64,000 nucleotides of DNA from Sphingopyxis sp. OAS728 (GCF_014873485.1 NZ_JADBDT010000001.1:1054001-1118000), one strand, 5' to 3'. Shown: positions 1-9,544, counted from the stretch's first letter. The notes: generated from the sequence alone by a model not told the origin. Numbers and translations are program-made.

Positions 1-1333
1 ACAGGCGCGCATTGTCGGCGAGTTTGCCCATGCCGCCAAATTCCTTCGCATGCCGTTCGTAGAATGCGACCGACTGTCCCGGCGCGACGAGGGTATCGGC
101 AAGCCCGTGGTAGACGATCAGCTTGCCGCCCCGAGCGGCGAAGGCTTTGAGACTGCCACGCGTTGCATCGTTCACGATTGCGTCGAGCCGCTTATCGACC
201 AGAGGCATGTCGCGATCGAAGTCGAAGCTCTTCCAGTCCCAGTCGGCACCGAACACCCACTTGAACAGAGCCCCGAACGGCGGCTCCTCATTGATCGGCT
301 TTTGGAGGAACGCCCACCCGAAGGTGTCGGGCATCTCGCTCCCGGGCAACCAGCCAAAATAGCTCGCCTTGCCCTCGGCGCTCGTCGGGCCCGAATAGAA
401 GGCGCGGGCCGTCTCGATTTCACCCGGCGTGAGACAAGCGTCGGATGCACCACCCTTGCACGCGAGAATGGCAGGATCGAACTTGCAGCCCATCGGATCA
501 GAAACGAACCGGTCGCCGGCAAGGCCATGACCCTGGCGCCAGCAACTCGCGACGGCGGCCTTGTTGAGCAGCTTGAGCTTGGCATCCGACAGTCGGCTCT
601 CTGCCGAGCGATGCGCGGCAGCATAGTCCCACAGCACGGCGGCGTGCCCCCAGGTCCGGTTCATGACCGGGGCGCCCACGAGAATCCCGTCATAGTCTTC
701 GGGATAATAGAGCGACTCGATGAGCCCTTGCTGGCCGCCGGTCGAGCAGCCGGTGTAATAGGAGCGCTTGGCCGGCTCCCCGTAGAAGGCCTTGGTGATC
801 GCTTTTCCGGTGGTCGTCATCACATGCGTCGACAGGCGGCCCCAGTCGCGCCATTTGCGCTCTTGGCCAATGAGGGCATCGCCCTCCAGCGGCGACGCGG
901 GGGCCGTACCGGCGTCGGTCGTCGCGGTTGCAAAGCCGCGCCGCAGACCATCCGCCATGCCCGAATATCCGCCGGCGAGAATGCCGGCAAAGCCGCCATT
1001 TCCATTGCCGTGAAAGACACCGGCCCACCCATCGACCGGCAACCAGATTTCGACCCCGATGTCGGACCCGGGCGCCGAGCGGACCCGCGCAACGACGCGG
1101 CAGAAGCTGCGATAGCCGGCGACCTCGCCGGCAATCGACGTCTCCGCCGCCTTTCCTGGAACAAGCACCGCGCTCGCAATGGTGGTATCGGCAAGACGGA
1201 GCCCGGCGAGGCTTCCGCAACGCGCGGCAAGAGCCCCCGGCGCGGACGCCGGCGCTTTCTCCGCAGCGCTCGCGGGAGCCAGCCATCCCGCCGCGACTCC
1301 CGCCAGAATGGCAACACCATGTCTCCGCTTCAT
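1..1333 (-). CDS. Tannase/feruloyl esterase family hydrolase (partial, 3' end off window)
   Basis: Secreted alpha/beta-hydrolase of the tannase family, whose members cleave esters of phenolic or other carboxylic acids (tannins, feruloyl esters, MHET). Read on the minus strand, the protein starts at 1333 with a signal peptide (about residues 1-23, ending ASAA) and carries the nucleophile motif GCSTGG at residues 195-200, Ser197, with the Cys next to the Ser that is typical of the family. An acid-residue region (YHGLADTLVAPG) lies near the left edge; the catalytic His and stop are beyond the window. Its ATG overlaps the stop of the upstream MFS gene (ATGA), so it is the last known gene of a coupled operon. 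Family assignment is firm; the substrate cannot be read from the sequence. Confidence 0.85.
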   Translation of the reverse strand, partial: MKRRHGVAILAGVAAGWLAPASAAEKAPASAPGALAARCGSLAGLRLADTTIASAVLVPGKAAETSIAGEVAGYRSFCRVVARVRSAPGSDIGVEIWLPVDGWAGVFHGNGNGGFAGILAGGYSGMADGLRRGFATATTDAGTAPASPLEGDALIGQERKWRDWGRLSTHVMTTTGKAITKAFYGEPAKRSYYTGCSTGGQQGLIESLYYPEDYDGILVGAPVMNRTWGHAAVLWDYAAAHRSAESRLSDAKLKLLNKAAVASCWRQGHGLAGDRFVSDPMGCKFDPAILACKGGASDACLTPGEIETARAFYSGPTSAEGKASYFGWLPGSEMPDTFGWAFLQKPINEEPPFGALFKWVFGADWDWKSFDFDRDMPLVDKRLDAIVNDATRGSLKAFAARGGKLIVYHGLADTLVAPGQSVAFYERHAKEFGGMGKLADNARL

Positions 1334-2661
1334 GTCTGTTTCCCTAAAGTTGATGCCGCCGCTTGGCCGGTCTCGGAATTGCTGATTAGTCGGGCGAGCC
1401 AGACGAAGAGCAGCGCACCGACGAGGTACATCGGCGCGAGCGCGTAATAGGCCATCCGCAGCGCATGCTCGCCATATTGGGGACGAAAATAGTCGCTCGC
1501 CATGCCGACGAAAGTCGGACCAAGGCCTAGGCCGATCAGGTTCATGACGAGGAGCAGCAGCGCGCCGGAAATCACCCGCGCGCCCGGGTCGACCTCGCCC
1601 TGGACGAAGGTGACAGTCGCGGGAAGAAAGAAGGAATTAAGGAAGAGCGGCACGAACAGCAGGGCGAGCGCGACCTCCCAGCGATCGGCCGCCGCGAAGC
1701 CGAGAAAGAATGGCAAGGCGAGGAGCAGCGAGAGCGCCGGAATGCTGGCATAGGCGGCCTTGTTCTTCACGGCGAAGCGGTCGATCAGCCGACCGGCGAC
1801 GAAGATGCCCGTGCCCATTCCGAGTCCGACCGCCAGTGCATACCAGATCGCGACATCTTCCAGCGTCATCCCCTTTTCGCGCATCAGGAACAGGGTCGCG
1901 AAATTGCTGAGGCCATAGGTGATGAAATTGGCGGCACCGCTCGCCAGCGCTGCAACCGCCAGAACGCGATTACCGAAGAAGGAACGAATGGCCGACCCGA
2001 AGCTTTGCGCGGGCGCGGCCGCCGAAGCCGGTGCCGGGTCGAACCGGCCTCGCTCGGGCTCGGGAATGACCAGATAGACGATGACGGCGGTAAGCACGCC
2101 GATCGCGCCGACAACGTAAAAGGGTATGCGCCAGTCATATGCGGCGGCCAGCGATGCGCCGAAGGCGACCCCGAGCGCCGAGCCAAGCGGCGGCCCGAGA
2201 TTGAATATGCCCATGGCCGTCCCGCGCTGATCGCGCGGATAGGTGTCCGAAATGATCGCATAGGATGGCGGCACCCCACCCGCCTCCCCCACGCCGACCG
2301 CCATGCGGGCGACGACGAGTTGGCCGTAAGTCGCTGCCATACCGCACGCGGCAGTCGCGGCGCTCCACAAGCCGCAGGCGATCGAGAGGGTTTTCACCCG
2401 GTTCGTGCGATCCGCGAGCCACCCGACCGGAATGGCGATGAAACAATAGAAGAGCGCGAAATAAAAACCCGTGATCCGGCCGAGCTGGCTGTCGCTGATC
2501 TGGAGGCTGTCCTGAATGGGCTTTGCAAGGATCGACACGAGCTGTCGGTCGAGGAAGTTCAGCACATAGACGAAGCAGAGCATCCCGAGCACCAGCCCCC
2601 GGTTGCCCGGCGCGCGGCGAGCGGCGGGCGCCGGCCGATCCTGCAATTCGATGGTGTCCAT
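1330..2661 (-). CDS. MFS transporter
   Basis: Inner-membrane major facilitator of 443 residues with about 12 hydrophobic helices and the loop 2-3 signature GWLADRTNRVKT. It most resembles the ACS-type carriers of organic anions found in sphingomonad catabolic clusters. The reading frame is open further upstream, but the start at 2661 (MDTIELQ) is preferred: GGAG lies about five bases ahead, and an earlier start would run into the dehydrogenase gene. Its stop overlaps the start of the esterase gene by four bases. Context suggests it imports the product that enters or is released in the periplasm by the neighbouring receptor and esterase; that is inference. Confidence 0.85.
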   Translation of the reverse strand: MDTIELQDRPAPAARRAPGNRGLVLGMLCFVYVLNFLDRQLVSILAKPIQDSLQISDSQLGRITGFYFALFYCFIAIPVGWLADRTNRVKTLSIACGLWSAATAACGMAATYGQLVVARMAVGVGEAGGVPPSYAIISDTYPRDQRGTAMGIFNLGPPLGSALGVAFGASLAAAYDWRIPFYVVGAIGVLTAVIVYLVIPEPERGRFDPAPASAAAPAQSFGSAIRSFFGNRVLAVAALASGAANFITYGLSNFATLFLMREKGMTLEDVAIWYALAVGLGMGTGIFVAGRLIDRFAVKNKAAYASIPALSLLLALPFFLGFAAADRWEVALALLFVPLFLNSFFLPATVTFVQGEVDPGARVISGALLLLVMNLIGLGLGPTFVGMASDYFRPQYGEHALRMAYYALAPMYLVGALLFVWLARLISNSETGQAAASTLGKQT

Positions 2662-2677
2662 AACTCTCCGCCCCTTT

Positions 2678-3523
2678 TTATCCGTTTCGCGTCCATCCGG
2701 GACGCCCCTTGCCGCCGCCCAGCCCCGCCGCCACGCGCTGCTTGAGTAGCGCCGGGGGTCTGAAACGCTCGCCATAGGCATCGTGCAATATGTCCTGCAC
2801 CTGCAGACAAAGGTCCGACGTCACGACGTCCATCATCGCGAACGGACCGATCGGATGCCCCAGCCCCAGACGGCAAGCCGTATCGAGATCGGCCGGCGTT
2901 GCCACCCCCTCCTCCACGAGGCGGACGGCTTCGATGAGAAGGGCGTGGAGCATGCGATTGACGGCGAACCCGGCCACATCCTTGATCTCGACAGGCTGCT
3001 TGCCGACGCCTTCCAGCCACGCCGCAACCTGTTCAACCGTCGCGCGATCGGTGGAAAAACCCGGGATGATCTCGACAAGCTGCATCTGCGACACGGGCGA
3101 GAAATAATGGGTGTCGAGGAAGAGCGGACGGCGCCCGGGCCTCAATGAGGCCGCAAGCGTCGAGATCGGGAGCGTCGACGTGTTCGACGCGAGGATGCAA
3201 TGCGGCGCGCACAAATCGTCGAGCGTCTTGAGGACGCCCGTCTTGGCCTCCAGCGATTCGAAAACCGCCTCGGTCACGAGATCGCGGTCGGCAAGTTCAT
3301 CAATCTTCGTCGTCGGCCGAATAAGCGTCAGCGCCTCGCGCGCGGCGTCGGCAGCATAGACTTGCCGCGAGATGCCTTTCTCGACGAGGCCGCCGAGCCG
3401 GGCCATCGCGCGATCGAGCGCTTCTTCTGATAGATCGGTCAACAGGACATCATGGCCGGCCAACGCGAAGACGAGCGCGATTTCCGCCCCCATCAGCCCT
3501 GCCCCGACGACGGCCGCCTTCAT
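2678..3523 (-). CDS. 3-hydroxyacyl-CoA dehydrogenase family protein
   Basis: NAD-dependent beta-hydroxyacyl-CoA dehydrogenase of about 281 residues, the size of stand-alone 3-hydroxybutyryl-CoA dehydrogenases. Visible features: Rossmann motif GAGLMG (residues 7-12), SNTS (113-116), catalytic His139 and Glu151, and a C-terminal helical dimerisation domain. The usual HFFNPV motif around the catalytic His reads HYFSPV here, so the substrate may not be a plain fatty acyl-CoA; related branches act on carnitine or L-gulonate. The start codon overlaps the stop of the upstream CoA ligase (ATGA). Together with that ligase it implies that a beta-hydroxy or beta-keto acid is activated and oxidised. Confidence 0.85.
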   Translation of the reverse strand: MKAAVVGAGLMGAEIALVFALAGHDVLLTDLSEEALDRAMARLGGLVEKGISRQVYAADAAREALTLIRPTTKIDELADRDLVTEAVFESLEAKTGVLKTLDDLCAPHCILASNTSTLPISTLAASLRPGRRPLFLDTHYFSPVSQMQLVEIIPGFSTDRATVEQVAAWLEGVGKQPVEIKDVAGFAVNRMLHALLIEAVRLVEEGVATPADLDTACRLGLGHPIGPFAMMDVVTSDLCLQVQDILHDAYGERFRPPALLKQRVAAGLGGGKGRPGWTRNG

Positions 3524-5550
3524 GCGGCATCTCCCGCACGCTGCCAGCGTCGTGCCTGGTCGATATACCAGGGCAGGACGTCGGGCGTGGCAGTCGCGTC
3601 GGCGTTGATCACTTTTGCAACCGGCCAGCCGGCAAACAGCCGTTTGATCGGCAGCTCCTGCTTCTTGCCCGACAGCGTGAGGGGAATAGCCGGCGCAGCG
3701 ATCAGGCGATCAGGCACGAAGCGCGGCGAGAGGCTGGTGCGGATGGCCGATGCGATCGCCGTTTCCATGGCGGGATGAAGCTGCTCCCCCTCGTCGGGGA
3801 CGACGAACATGATCAGCTGGCTGCCACCCGCACCATCCTCGACATCGATGATCATCGTATCGGCAACGCCCGGCAGGCCTTCGACCGCCGCGTAGATTTC
3901 GGCGGTGCCCATACGCAGTCCGTGCCGGTTGATCGTCGCGTCGCTGCGGCCCGAGATCGTGCAGCCGCCGTCGATACCGATCGTGAGCCAGTCACCATGG
4001 CGCCAGATACCCGGCCATTCGGAGAAATAGGCTTCCCGGTAGCGGTTTCCTTCCTCGTCGCCCCAGAAATAGAGCGGCATACTGGGGAAAGGCCGCGTGC
4101 AAACAAGCTCGCCGACCTCGTCGATCACGGGCTGGCCGTTCTCGTCCCATGCCTCGATAGCCGCGCCAAGATGGCGGCACTGAAGCCTGCCGGGCGTGTC
4201 GGGCAGTTCGGGATTTCCGGCCATGAAGGCGGCGGCGATTTCGGTCCCGCCGCTGACGTTGCACCACCAAATGCCGGGTCGCCCGGCCGTTTCGAACTGC
4301 GCCGATCCCCAGCGCTGCACGTCGGGAGGAAGCGGCGAACCGGTGCTACCGAGTGCTCGGATTCCCCCAAGACACCCGAGACCCGCCAGATCGAGACCCG
4401 CCTTGCGGCAACTTGCGAAAAAGGCGGCGCCGGCGCCGAACCAGGTCACGCCGCTCCGCGCGGCAAAATCCCAGAGCCGGCTCCAGTCGGGATCGGCCTT
4501 CGTTCCGCTCGGCGACCCGTCGAAGATGCAGATGGTCGTGCCACTCAGCAGTCCGCCGACCTGGATATTCCACATGACCCAGCCCGTGGCGCTGAACCAG
4601 TGAAACCGGTCGCTGAAATTATTCGCGGAATAGCTTGGCCCGAGATCGAAATGCAGCCGGCCCGCAGCGGTCGCCAGAAGGACGCCGCCATGACCGTGCA
4701 CGATCGGCTTGGGAAGCCCGGTCGTCCCGCTCGAATAGAGAATCCAGAGGGGGTGATCGAAAGGGACCCATTCGGGTTCGAACGCCGCCACCTCCGCATC
4801 GTCGCGAGCGATCGCCTCAACGAAATCAAGTGCACCGGGCACCCCGATCGCGCCATGTCCGCTGGCGGCCACGAACAGCAGCTCGATACAGGGCAGCTGC
4901 GCACCGATTTCGGCGACGGCCGCACTGCGATCGATCGACTTGCCCGCATAAAAGACGCCGTCGACCGCAATCAGTGCCTTGGGCCTGGTCTGCCGGAGCC
5001 GGTCGAGCACCGCGCTCGTCCCCATATCGGGCGAGCAAAGGGTCCAGATCGCGCCGAGGCTCGCACAGGCGAGCAGGCCCACGACCGTGGCGGGAATATT
5101 GGGGAGGTAGGCCGCGACGCGATCGCCCTTCCCTATTCCGTGCCGGCGCAGTTCGAGTGCCAGCGACGCCACCTGCCGTCGAAGCTCGGCCCAGCCAAGA
5201 GTTTCGCTCTCGCCGCGCTCGTTCATGGCGACGATCGCCGGCTGGCCAGCTGCATCCGCCGCTGCGGCGTGCCGGAATATATGCCGCGCATAATTGACCT
5301 GGGCGCCGTCGAACCAGCGTGCTCGCGGCATGGCTTCTGTACTCAGCACCGCGGAGAACGGCGTCGGAGATTCGATTGCATCATATTCCCAGATGCTGCG
5401 CCAGAAAGCGTCCAGATCGTCGACCGACCAGCGCCACAAATCTTCGTAGCTCGCGAATTCAAGGCCGTGCCTCGCCTTGAGCCATTCCGAATACAGGCGC
5501 ATCTGCGGAACCGGCGCCGAGACATTTGCGCTGTTGCTGGAAAGATTCAT
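3520..5550 (-). CDS. Acetoacetate-CoA ligase-like acyl-CoA synthetase
   Basis: ANL-superfamily ligase of 676 residues that makes an acyl-CoA from a free acid, ATP and CoA. The N-terminal ACAS_N-like segment and overall length fit acetoacetyl-CoA synthetase. The ATP/AMP P-loop YSSGTTGLPK is at residues 272-281, and LSGKKQELPIKR near residue 640 contains the adenylating lysine region. The start at 5550 has only a weak ribosome-binding site; Met17 is an alternative. It lies 125 bases downstream of the TonB receptor, separated by a strong hairpin, and its stop overlaps the dehydrogenase start. Acetoacetate is the family default substrate; in this cluster another beta-keto or beta-hydroxy acid is possible. 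Confidence 0.8.
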   Translation of the reverse strand: MNLSSNSANVSAPVPQMRLYSEWLKARHGLEFASYEDLWRWSVDDLDAFWRSIWEYDAIESPTPFSAVLSTEAMPRARWFDGAQVNYARHIFRHAAAADAAGQPAIVAMNERGESETLGWAELRRQVASLALELRRHGIGKGDRVAAYLPNIPATVVGLLACASLGAIWTLCSPDMGTSAVLDRLRQTRPKALIAVDGVFYAGKSIDRSAAVAEIGAQLPCIELLFVAASGHGAIGVPGALDFVEAIARDDAEVAAFEPEWVPFDHPLWILYSSGTTGLPKPIVHGHGGVLLATAAGRLHFDLGPSYSANNFSDRFHWFSATGWVMWNIQVGGLLSGTTICIFDGSPSGTKADPDWSRLWDFAARSGVTWFGAGAAFFASCRKAGLDLAGLGCLGGIRALGSTGSPLPPDVQRWGSAQFETAGRPGIWWCNVSGGTEIAAAFMAGNPELPDTPGRLQCRHLGAAIEAWDENGQPVIDEVGELVCTRPFPSMPLYFWGDEEGNRYREAYFSEWPGIWRHGDWLTIGIDGGCTISGRSDATINRHGLRMGTAEIYAAVEGLPGVADTMIIDVEDGAGGSQLIMFVVPDEGEQLHPAMETAIASAIRTSLSPRFVPDRLIAAPAIPLTLSGKKQELPIKRLFAGWPVAKVINADATATPDVLPWYIDQARRWQRAGDAA

Positions 5551-5640
5551 CGACTGACAGGACCTTGTTCAAACGGCGGGAAGGATCGGGGCATAGTCCG
5601 GCGTCGCTCCGAGCCCTCCCGGCCTCGACAGCGAAGGATA

Positions 5641-5668
5641 GGCGGCGACCTCGACAAGGTGCGCCGCC
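5641..5668. promoter_or_regulatory. Intercistronic hairpin between receptor and CoA ligase
   Basis: GGCGGCG-ACCT pairs with AGGT-g-CGCCGCC around a short CGACA loop, with one bulged base. No U-tract follows on the minus strand, so it looks like an mRNA processing or stability element rather than a full terminator. It would separate a highly expressed receptor mRNA from the enzyme genes. Confidence 0.5.
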
Positions 5669-5675
5669 CGAGAGG

Positions 5676-8321
5676 TCAGAAGGCGGTCCGGAGGCTCATG
5701 GCCGCATAGCGACCGATGGCATTGTAGGTACCGCCGATACCGTCCGTCCCCGGGAAGTAGGGCGGCGTCTTGTCGAACAGATCGTTGATCTGCAGACCGA
5801 TTTCGGTACCCTTCATGAAGCCCGTGTCCGGCAGCTTGACGGAAAGGCGCAGGTCCGCCGTCGTATAGCTCTTCGATTGATAGAGGCTCGATCCCGTCGG
5901 GGTCGCGAAAGACGCCGTAATCCCGCTGCGGTGATTGACGAAATTGACGAACGTCACCGGACCCGCTGTGAAGCCAAGCGTGGTACGCAGGGTGGTTCGG
6001 GGGATCCCGGCGTCAAGCGAGTTGCTGACCGCCGAGGTCGGCGACAATTGGGTGCGATATTTCAGGATGTAGTTGCCGGCGATCCCGCCGAATATCGTCC
6101 CGAAGCTGGCAGTATGCCGGTACCGCACGTCGAAATCGATGCCGTTCGTCTTGCGGATGCCGAAATTGCCCTGACGCAGGTCCAATATGTTGCCGATCGT
6201 CGGCACGGCCGAGAAGGTGTAGAAGAAGGGCACGGTGTCCGCGATCGCCGACGTGACCTGCGCGGCGCTCGGGTCGCGAATGACCAGCGAGGCAAAGGTG
6301 GGATCGGTAAAGACGAGCGCGCCGAGACCCGACGGGGTGCCGATCACATCGCGATATCTGATGTCGTAGAAGGTCGCACCGGCGGTGAACCCGGGCGCAA
6401 AGCGCGGCCGCAGGTCGAAGCCAAGGGAGAAGGTCCGGGCCTTTTCGGGCTTCAGGTTCTGATTGCCACCGAAGAGCAACATCGTGTTGACCTGCGTCGC
6501 ACCGCGCAGGGGATCTCGCGCGCCAAAGGCGTCGACCAGCGCGGCGGCTGCATAATAAGAGCCGACGGTGGAGCCGAGGTCGCGTAGCCCGGGCGCCCGG
6601 AACGACCGGCCGTAACTGCCCCGAAGGTTGATGCCCTCGACGGGCTCCCAGGTAATGCCGACCTTGGGGTTGGTCGTCGAACCGAAATCGCTGTAGTGGT
6701 CGTAGCGCCCCGACAGCGACAGGGCGAGACTGCGAAACATCGGTGCCGCATTGTCCGCGCCGAAAATCGGGACGAACAACTCGCCATATACCGACCCGAC
6801 ATTGCGGCTCAAATCTTCGGGAAAGCCCACGCCGCCGCTCGATCCGCGCTGCATATAGGTCTCGCGGCGATATTCTCCGCCAAGCGCGACCTTGAGCTCC
6901 CCGCCCGGCAAATCCGCCAGCGGCCCATCAATCTTTACCGCGCCGATCCGCGTGCGCTGGCGGTTGGTGAAATCGGTCGGATTATCGAGAATGGCCGCAA
7001 CGACAGCCGGATTGGTGCGGGTTCCGAACGGGTCGAGCGCAGTCGCGGTCGTCGTGCCCGCTGCCGCTGCCGTCAGCGCGGTGGTGTTGATGCCCGGCTG
7101 GAAGGTGTCGTTTCGCGCCCAGTTGAATGTGCCAAAAATGCTGGCTTTGAAGTCGCCCGGCAATTTGATGTCGAGCCCGGCCGTCGCATTGCCGCTCCTG
7201 ACGCGAAATGTCTGGTCGAAATGATCGGCGCCAACCAGATTGTCGGGCCGGAAGTCGACAAACTCGAACGTCGCCCCGGTACCGGGGGGCGCCCGGAAGA
7301 AGGGATTGGCCGCGGTAACCAGCACGAAGGTCTGCCCGGGTAGTGCTGCCTGAACGACATCCTTTCGATCCGAATAGAGCACATCCGCCCACAAGGTCAC
7401 GGCCGACGACAGCTCCTGGCGGGCCGAGACGAACGCCGCGTGGGTGCGGTTCTCGGGTACAAGATCGACCGGCCCGCGCGGATCGCAGCTATTGAGCCCC
7501 GGTGCCAGGCTGGGCGCGGCATAAATGGTCCCGGTGAACAGGTTGACGTTTGCGTCCGGACACACTGCCGATCGCGTGTCGACCCCGCCGGCCGCGCGAA
7601 AATCGAGCGAGCGATACCGCCGGTCAGCGCCGGTGATGTTGCTATTCTCCGAATATTGGTAGGCGGCGACAAACGAACCGCTGCTCCATTCACGGCCGAA
7701 AATGCCGCCCGCGTTGAACGCGTGATAATCGTCGGCGAAGCCATAACGCACGTTCGTCTCGACCCCCGAGACGCGCTTGCGCGTGATGAAATTGACCACC
7801 CCCGCGACGGCATCCGACCCATAGATCGCCGATGCGCCATCCGCGACGATCTCGACACGCTCGATCGCGAGCTCGGGAAGAAACGGATAGTCGGGATTGG
7901 TCTGCTGCGTGCTCCCTGAAATCAGCCGATGTCCGTTCATCAGCGGCAAGGTGGCAGCGGGCGGCAGGCCGCGAAGGCCCGGCGCGAAGGAGCCGAGCCC
8001 GCCGTTGCTGGTACGCGGCGCGGTATTGAAGCTGTTGAGCTGCGGCACGGTCGCGAGCAGTTCGGGCGTGCTCGCCGCGCCGACCAGCTTTGCGTCCTCG
8101 CGCGACACGCCGATGAGGCCCGACCCCGTCGGCGGAATACCACGGATGCTTGTGCCGGTGACGACGATTTCGCTATCCGCTGCACCGTCCGCGCTTGCCT
8201 GAACGCTATCGTCGGCGGACTGGGCCTCAGCAGCGGCCGGCACAAAACATCCCGCCGCGACGATTGCCGAGCCGGACAGCAAACAGGCACGGCGGGCCAC
8301 GAGAATGATATTGTTCGACAT
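5676..8321 (-). CDS. TonB-dependent outer-membrane receptor
   Basis: Outer-membrane active transporter of 881 residues. Residues 1-35 form a signal peptide ending AAAEAQ, followed by the sphingomonad-style region SEIVVTGTSIRG, a plug domain, and a beta-barrel ending in the terminal aromatic residue (…LRTAF). The frame is open upstream, but the start at 8321 is chosen because GGGAGAGGACC lies just ahead and the signal peptide begins there. It is the first gene of the minus-strand catabolic operon, divergent from the AraC regulator. It presumably imports the ester or its acid across the outer membrane; substrate unknown. Confidence 0.92.
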   Translation of the reverse strand: MSNNIILVARRACLLSGSAIVAAGCFVPAAAEAQSADDSVQASADGAADSEIVVTGTSIRGIPPTGSGLIGVSREDAKLVGAASTPELLATVPQLNSFNTAPRTSNGGLGSFAPGLRGLPPAATLPLMNGHRLISGSTQQTNPDYPFLPELAIERVEIVADGASAIYGSDAVAGVVNFITRKRVSGVETNVRYGFADDYHAFNAGGIFGREWSSGSFVAAYQYSENSNITGADRRYRSLDFRAAGGVDTRSAVCPDANVNLFTGTIYAAPSLAPGLNSCDPRGPVDLVPENRTHAAFVSARQELSSAVTLWADVLYSDRKDVVQAALPGQTFVLVTAANPFFRAPPGTGATFEFVDFRPDNLVGADHFDQTFRVRSGNATAGLDIKLPGDFKASIFGTFNWARNDTFQPGINTTALTAAAAGTTTATALDPFGTRTNPAVVAAILDNPTDFTNRQRTRIGAVKIDGPLADLPGGELKVALGGEYRRETYMQRGSSGGVGFPEDLSRNVGSVYGELFVPIFGADNAAPMFRSLALSLSGRYDHYSDFGSTTNPKVGITWEPVEGINLRGSYGRSFRAPGLRDLGSTVGSYYAAAALVDAFGARDPLRGATQVNTMLLFGGNQNLKPEKARTFSLGFDLRPRFAPGFTAGATFYDIRYRDVIGTPSGLGALVFTDPTFASLVIRDPSAAQVTSAIADTVPFFYTFSAVPTIGNILDLRQGNFGIRKTNGIDFDVRYRHTASFGTIFGGIAGNYILKYRTQLSPTSAVSNSLDAGIPRTTLRTTLGFTAGPVTFVNFVNHRSGITASFATPTGSSLYQSKSYTTADLRLSVKLPDTGFMKGTEIGLQINDLFDKTPPYFPGTDGIGGTYNAIGRYAAMSLRTAF

Positions 8322-8425
8322 GATGGTCCTCTCCCTCGCTTCTTGAATGCGGCCTGGGCCGCGGCCGGGCTTTGCCGACTTGATGCCGTGCTTATGGTCT
8401 GCCAGAGCGGTTTGTAAGCGCCCTG

Positions 8426-8453
8426 CCGGACATCGATGTGTCTTTTCCGGACA
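8426..8453. promoter_or_regulatory. Putative AraC-type operator, two direct repeats
   Basis: The heptamer CCGGACA occurs at 8426-8432 and again at 8447-8453, exactly 21 bp apart on the same strand. This is the two-helical-turn spacing of AraC half sites. A palindrome, ACATCGATGT, lies between them at 8430-8439. The region is the 152-bp divergent interval between the receptor gene and the AraC gene, close to the regulator start. Confidence 0.5.
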
Positions 8454-8473
8454 GGCGATACGGGAGAGAGACG

Positions 8474-9544
8474 ATGTCAATCGGCGATGCAGAAGGCGGC
8501 GTGGGCGGCAGCGCGCGCGCCGGGTTTCCCTCGCTCAATCAGCGGATCTTTGCGCCCTTCAAGCTGGCCACCGTCATAGACGCGGTCGCCGGCCGCGGTA
8601 TCATGCCGGAGACGGTATTGGACCGCACCGGGTTGACGCTTGCCGAGGTCCGCGATCCGCATACGCTGACCTCGATCGGCCAGTATCTGATCGCGTGCGA
8701 GAATATCGTCGCCGCGGGCGCCGAGTTTGCCGACGCGTTCGAGATCGGCTCGCGGCTCCACCTCTCCGCCTACGGCATGTACGGCTATGCCCTTATGTGC
8801 TCCCCGACGATGCGCGAGTTCTTCGATTTCGCGGTGCGATACCAGCCGCTCGCCACGCCGACCGTGCGGCTGGGATGGCGAATCGAAGGCGCATTCGCAA
8901 TCTGGCGGTTTCAGGAAATCTATCGCGACGTGATGAGCAACGAGGTCCGGACTTTCCTTATCCGCCAGCAGATGAAGATGACCTACACCCATATTCGTGA
9001 CACCGCCGGGGCGGACAACCTGCCGGTGCGGGCAATATTCGCATTAGCCGAAGATGCGCAGTCGGCAGACGATGAAAAAGAGCTGTCCTGTTCCTGTATC
9101 TACGGCGAGGACGCCAATGAACTCCACTATCCGATCGGCATTCTCGAGCAGACACCGGAACTGGGCAACCGGCTCACGAGGGCCATGCTCGAAGAAACAT
9201 GCGACCGCCTGATCGGCCAGTCGCGGATCGCATCGGGGCTGTCCGGCGAGGTCTACCAGCTCCTGCTGCTCGCCCCGAACCAGGCCGCCTCGATGACATC
9301 GATCGCGGAGCAGCTTGGCCTGCAGGAGCGCACCTTGCGCCGCCGGCTCGCCGCGGAAGACACAAGTTATGGCGAGATCGTGGACGACGTTCGCCGCAAG
9401 CTTGCGATCGAATATCTGCAGACAACCCGGATGAGCGTGGACGATGTCGCGTGGAAAGTGGGATTTAGCGATAGCGCAAACTTGCGCCGCGCCATCAGAC
9501 GATGGACAGGAAAGACCATCAACGAAGTCCGCGCCGGAAAATAG
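8474..9544 (+). CDS. AraC family transcriptional regulator
   Basis: DNA-binding regulator of 356 residues. The N-terminal two thirds match the arabinose-binding-like domain of the large AraC subgroup seen beside catabolic genes. The C terminus has two helix-turn-helix motifs: LQERTLRRRLAAEDTSY, then the second around VAWKVGFSDSANLRRAIRRW. The start at 8474 (MSIGDAEGG) follows GGGAGAGAGACG; an in-frame ATG at 8438 lacks such a site and lies inside the presumed operator. It is transcribed away from the receptor operon and is the likely activator of that operon. Confidence 0.88.
   Translation: MSIGDAEGGVGGSARAGFPSLNQRIFAPFKLATVIDAVAGRGIMPETVLDRTGLTLAEVRDPHTLTSIGQYLIACENIVAAGAEFADAFEIGSRLHLSAYGMYGYALMCSPTMREFFDFAVRYQPLATPTVRLGWRIEGAFAIWRFQEIYRDVMSNEVRTFLIRQQMKMTYTHIRDTAGADNLPVRAIFALAEDAQSADDEKELSCSCIYGEDANELHYPIGILEQTPELGNRLTRAMLEETCDRLIGQSRIASGLSGEVYQLLLLAPNQAASMTSIAEQLGLQERTLRRRLAAEDTSYGEIVDDVRRKLAIEYLQTTRMSVDDVAWKVGFSDSANLRRAIRRWTGKTINEVRAGK

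Noticed and set aside
3775..5709. A 644-codon plus-strand ORF over the CoA ligase
   Set aside because: It is antisense to a clear acyl-CoA synthetase; its product is Arg/Pro/His-rich with no domain. Long antisense ORFs are expected at this GC content.
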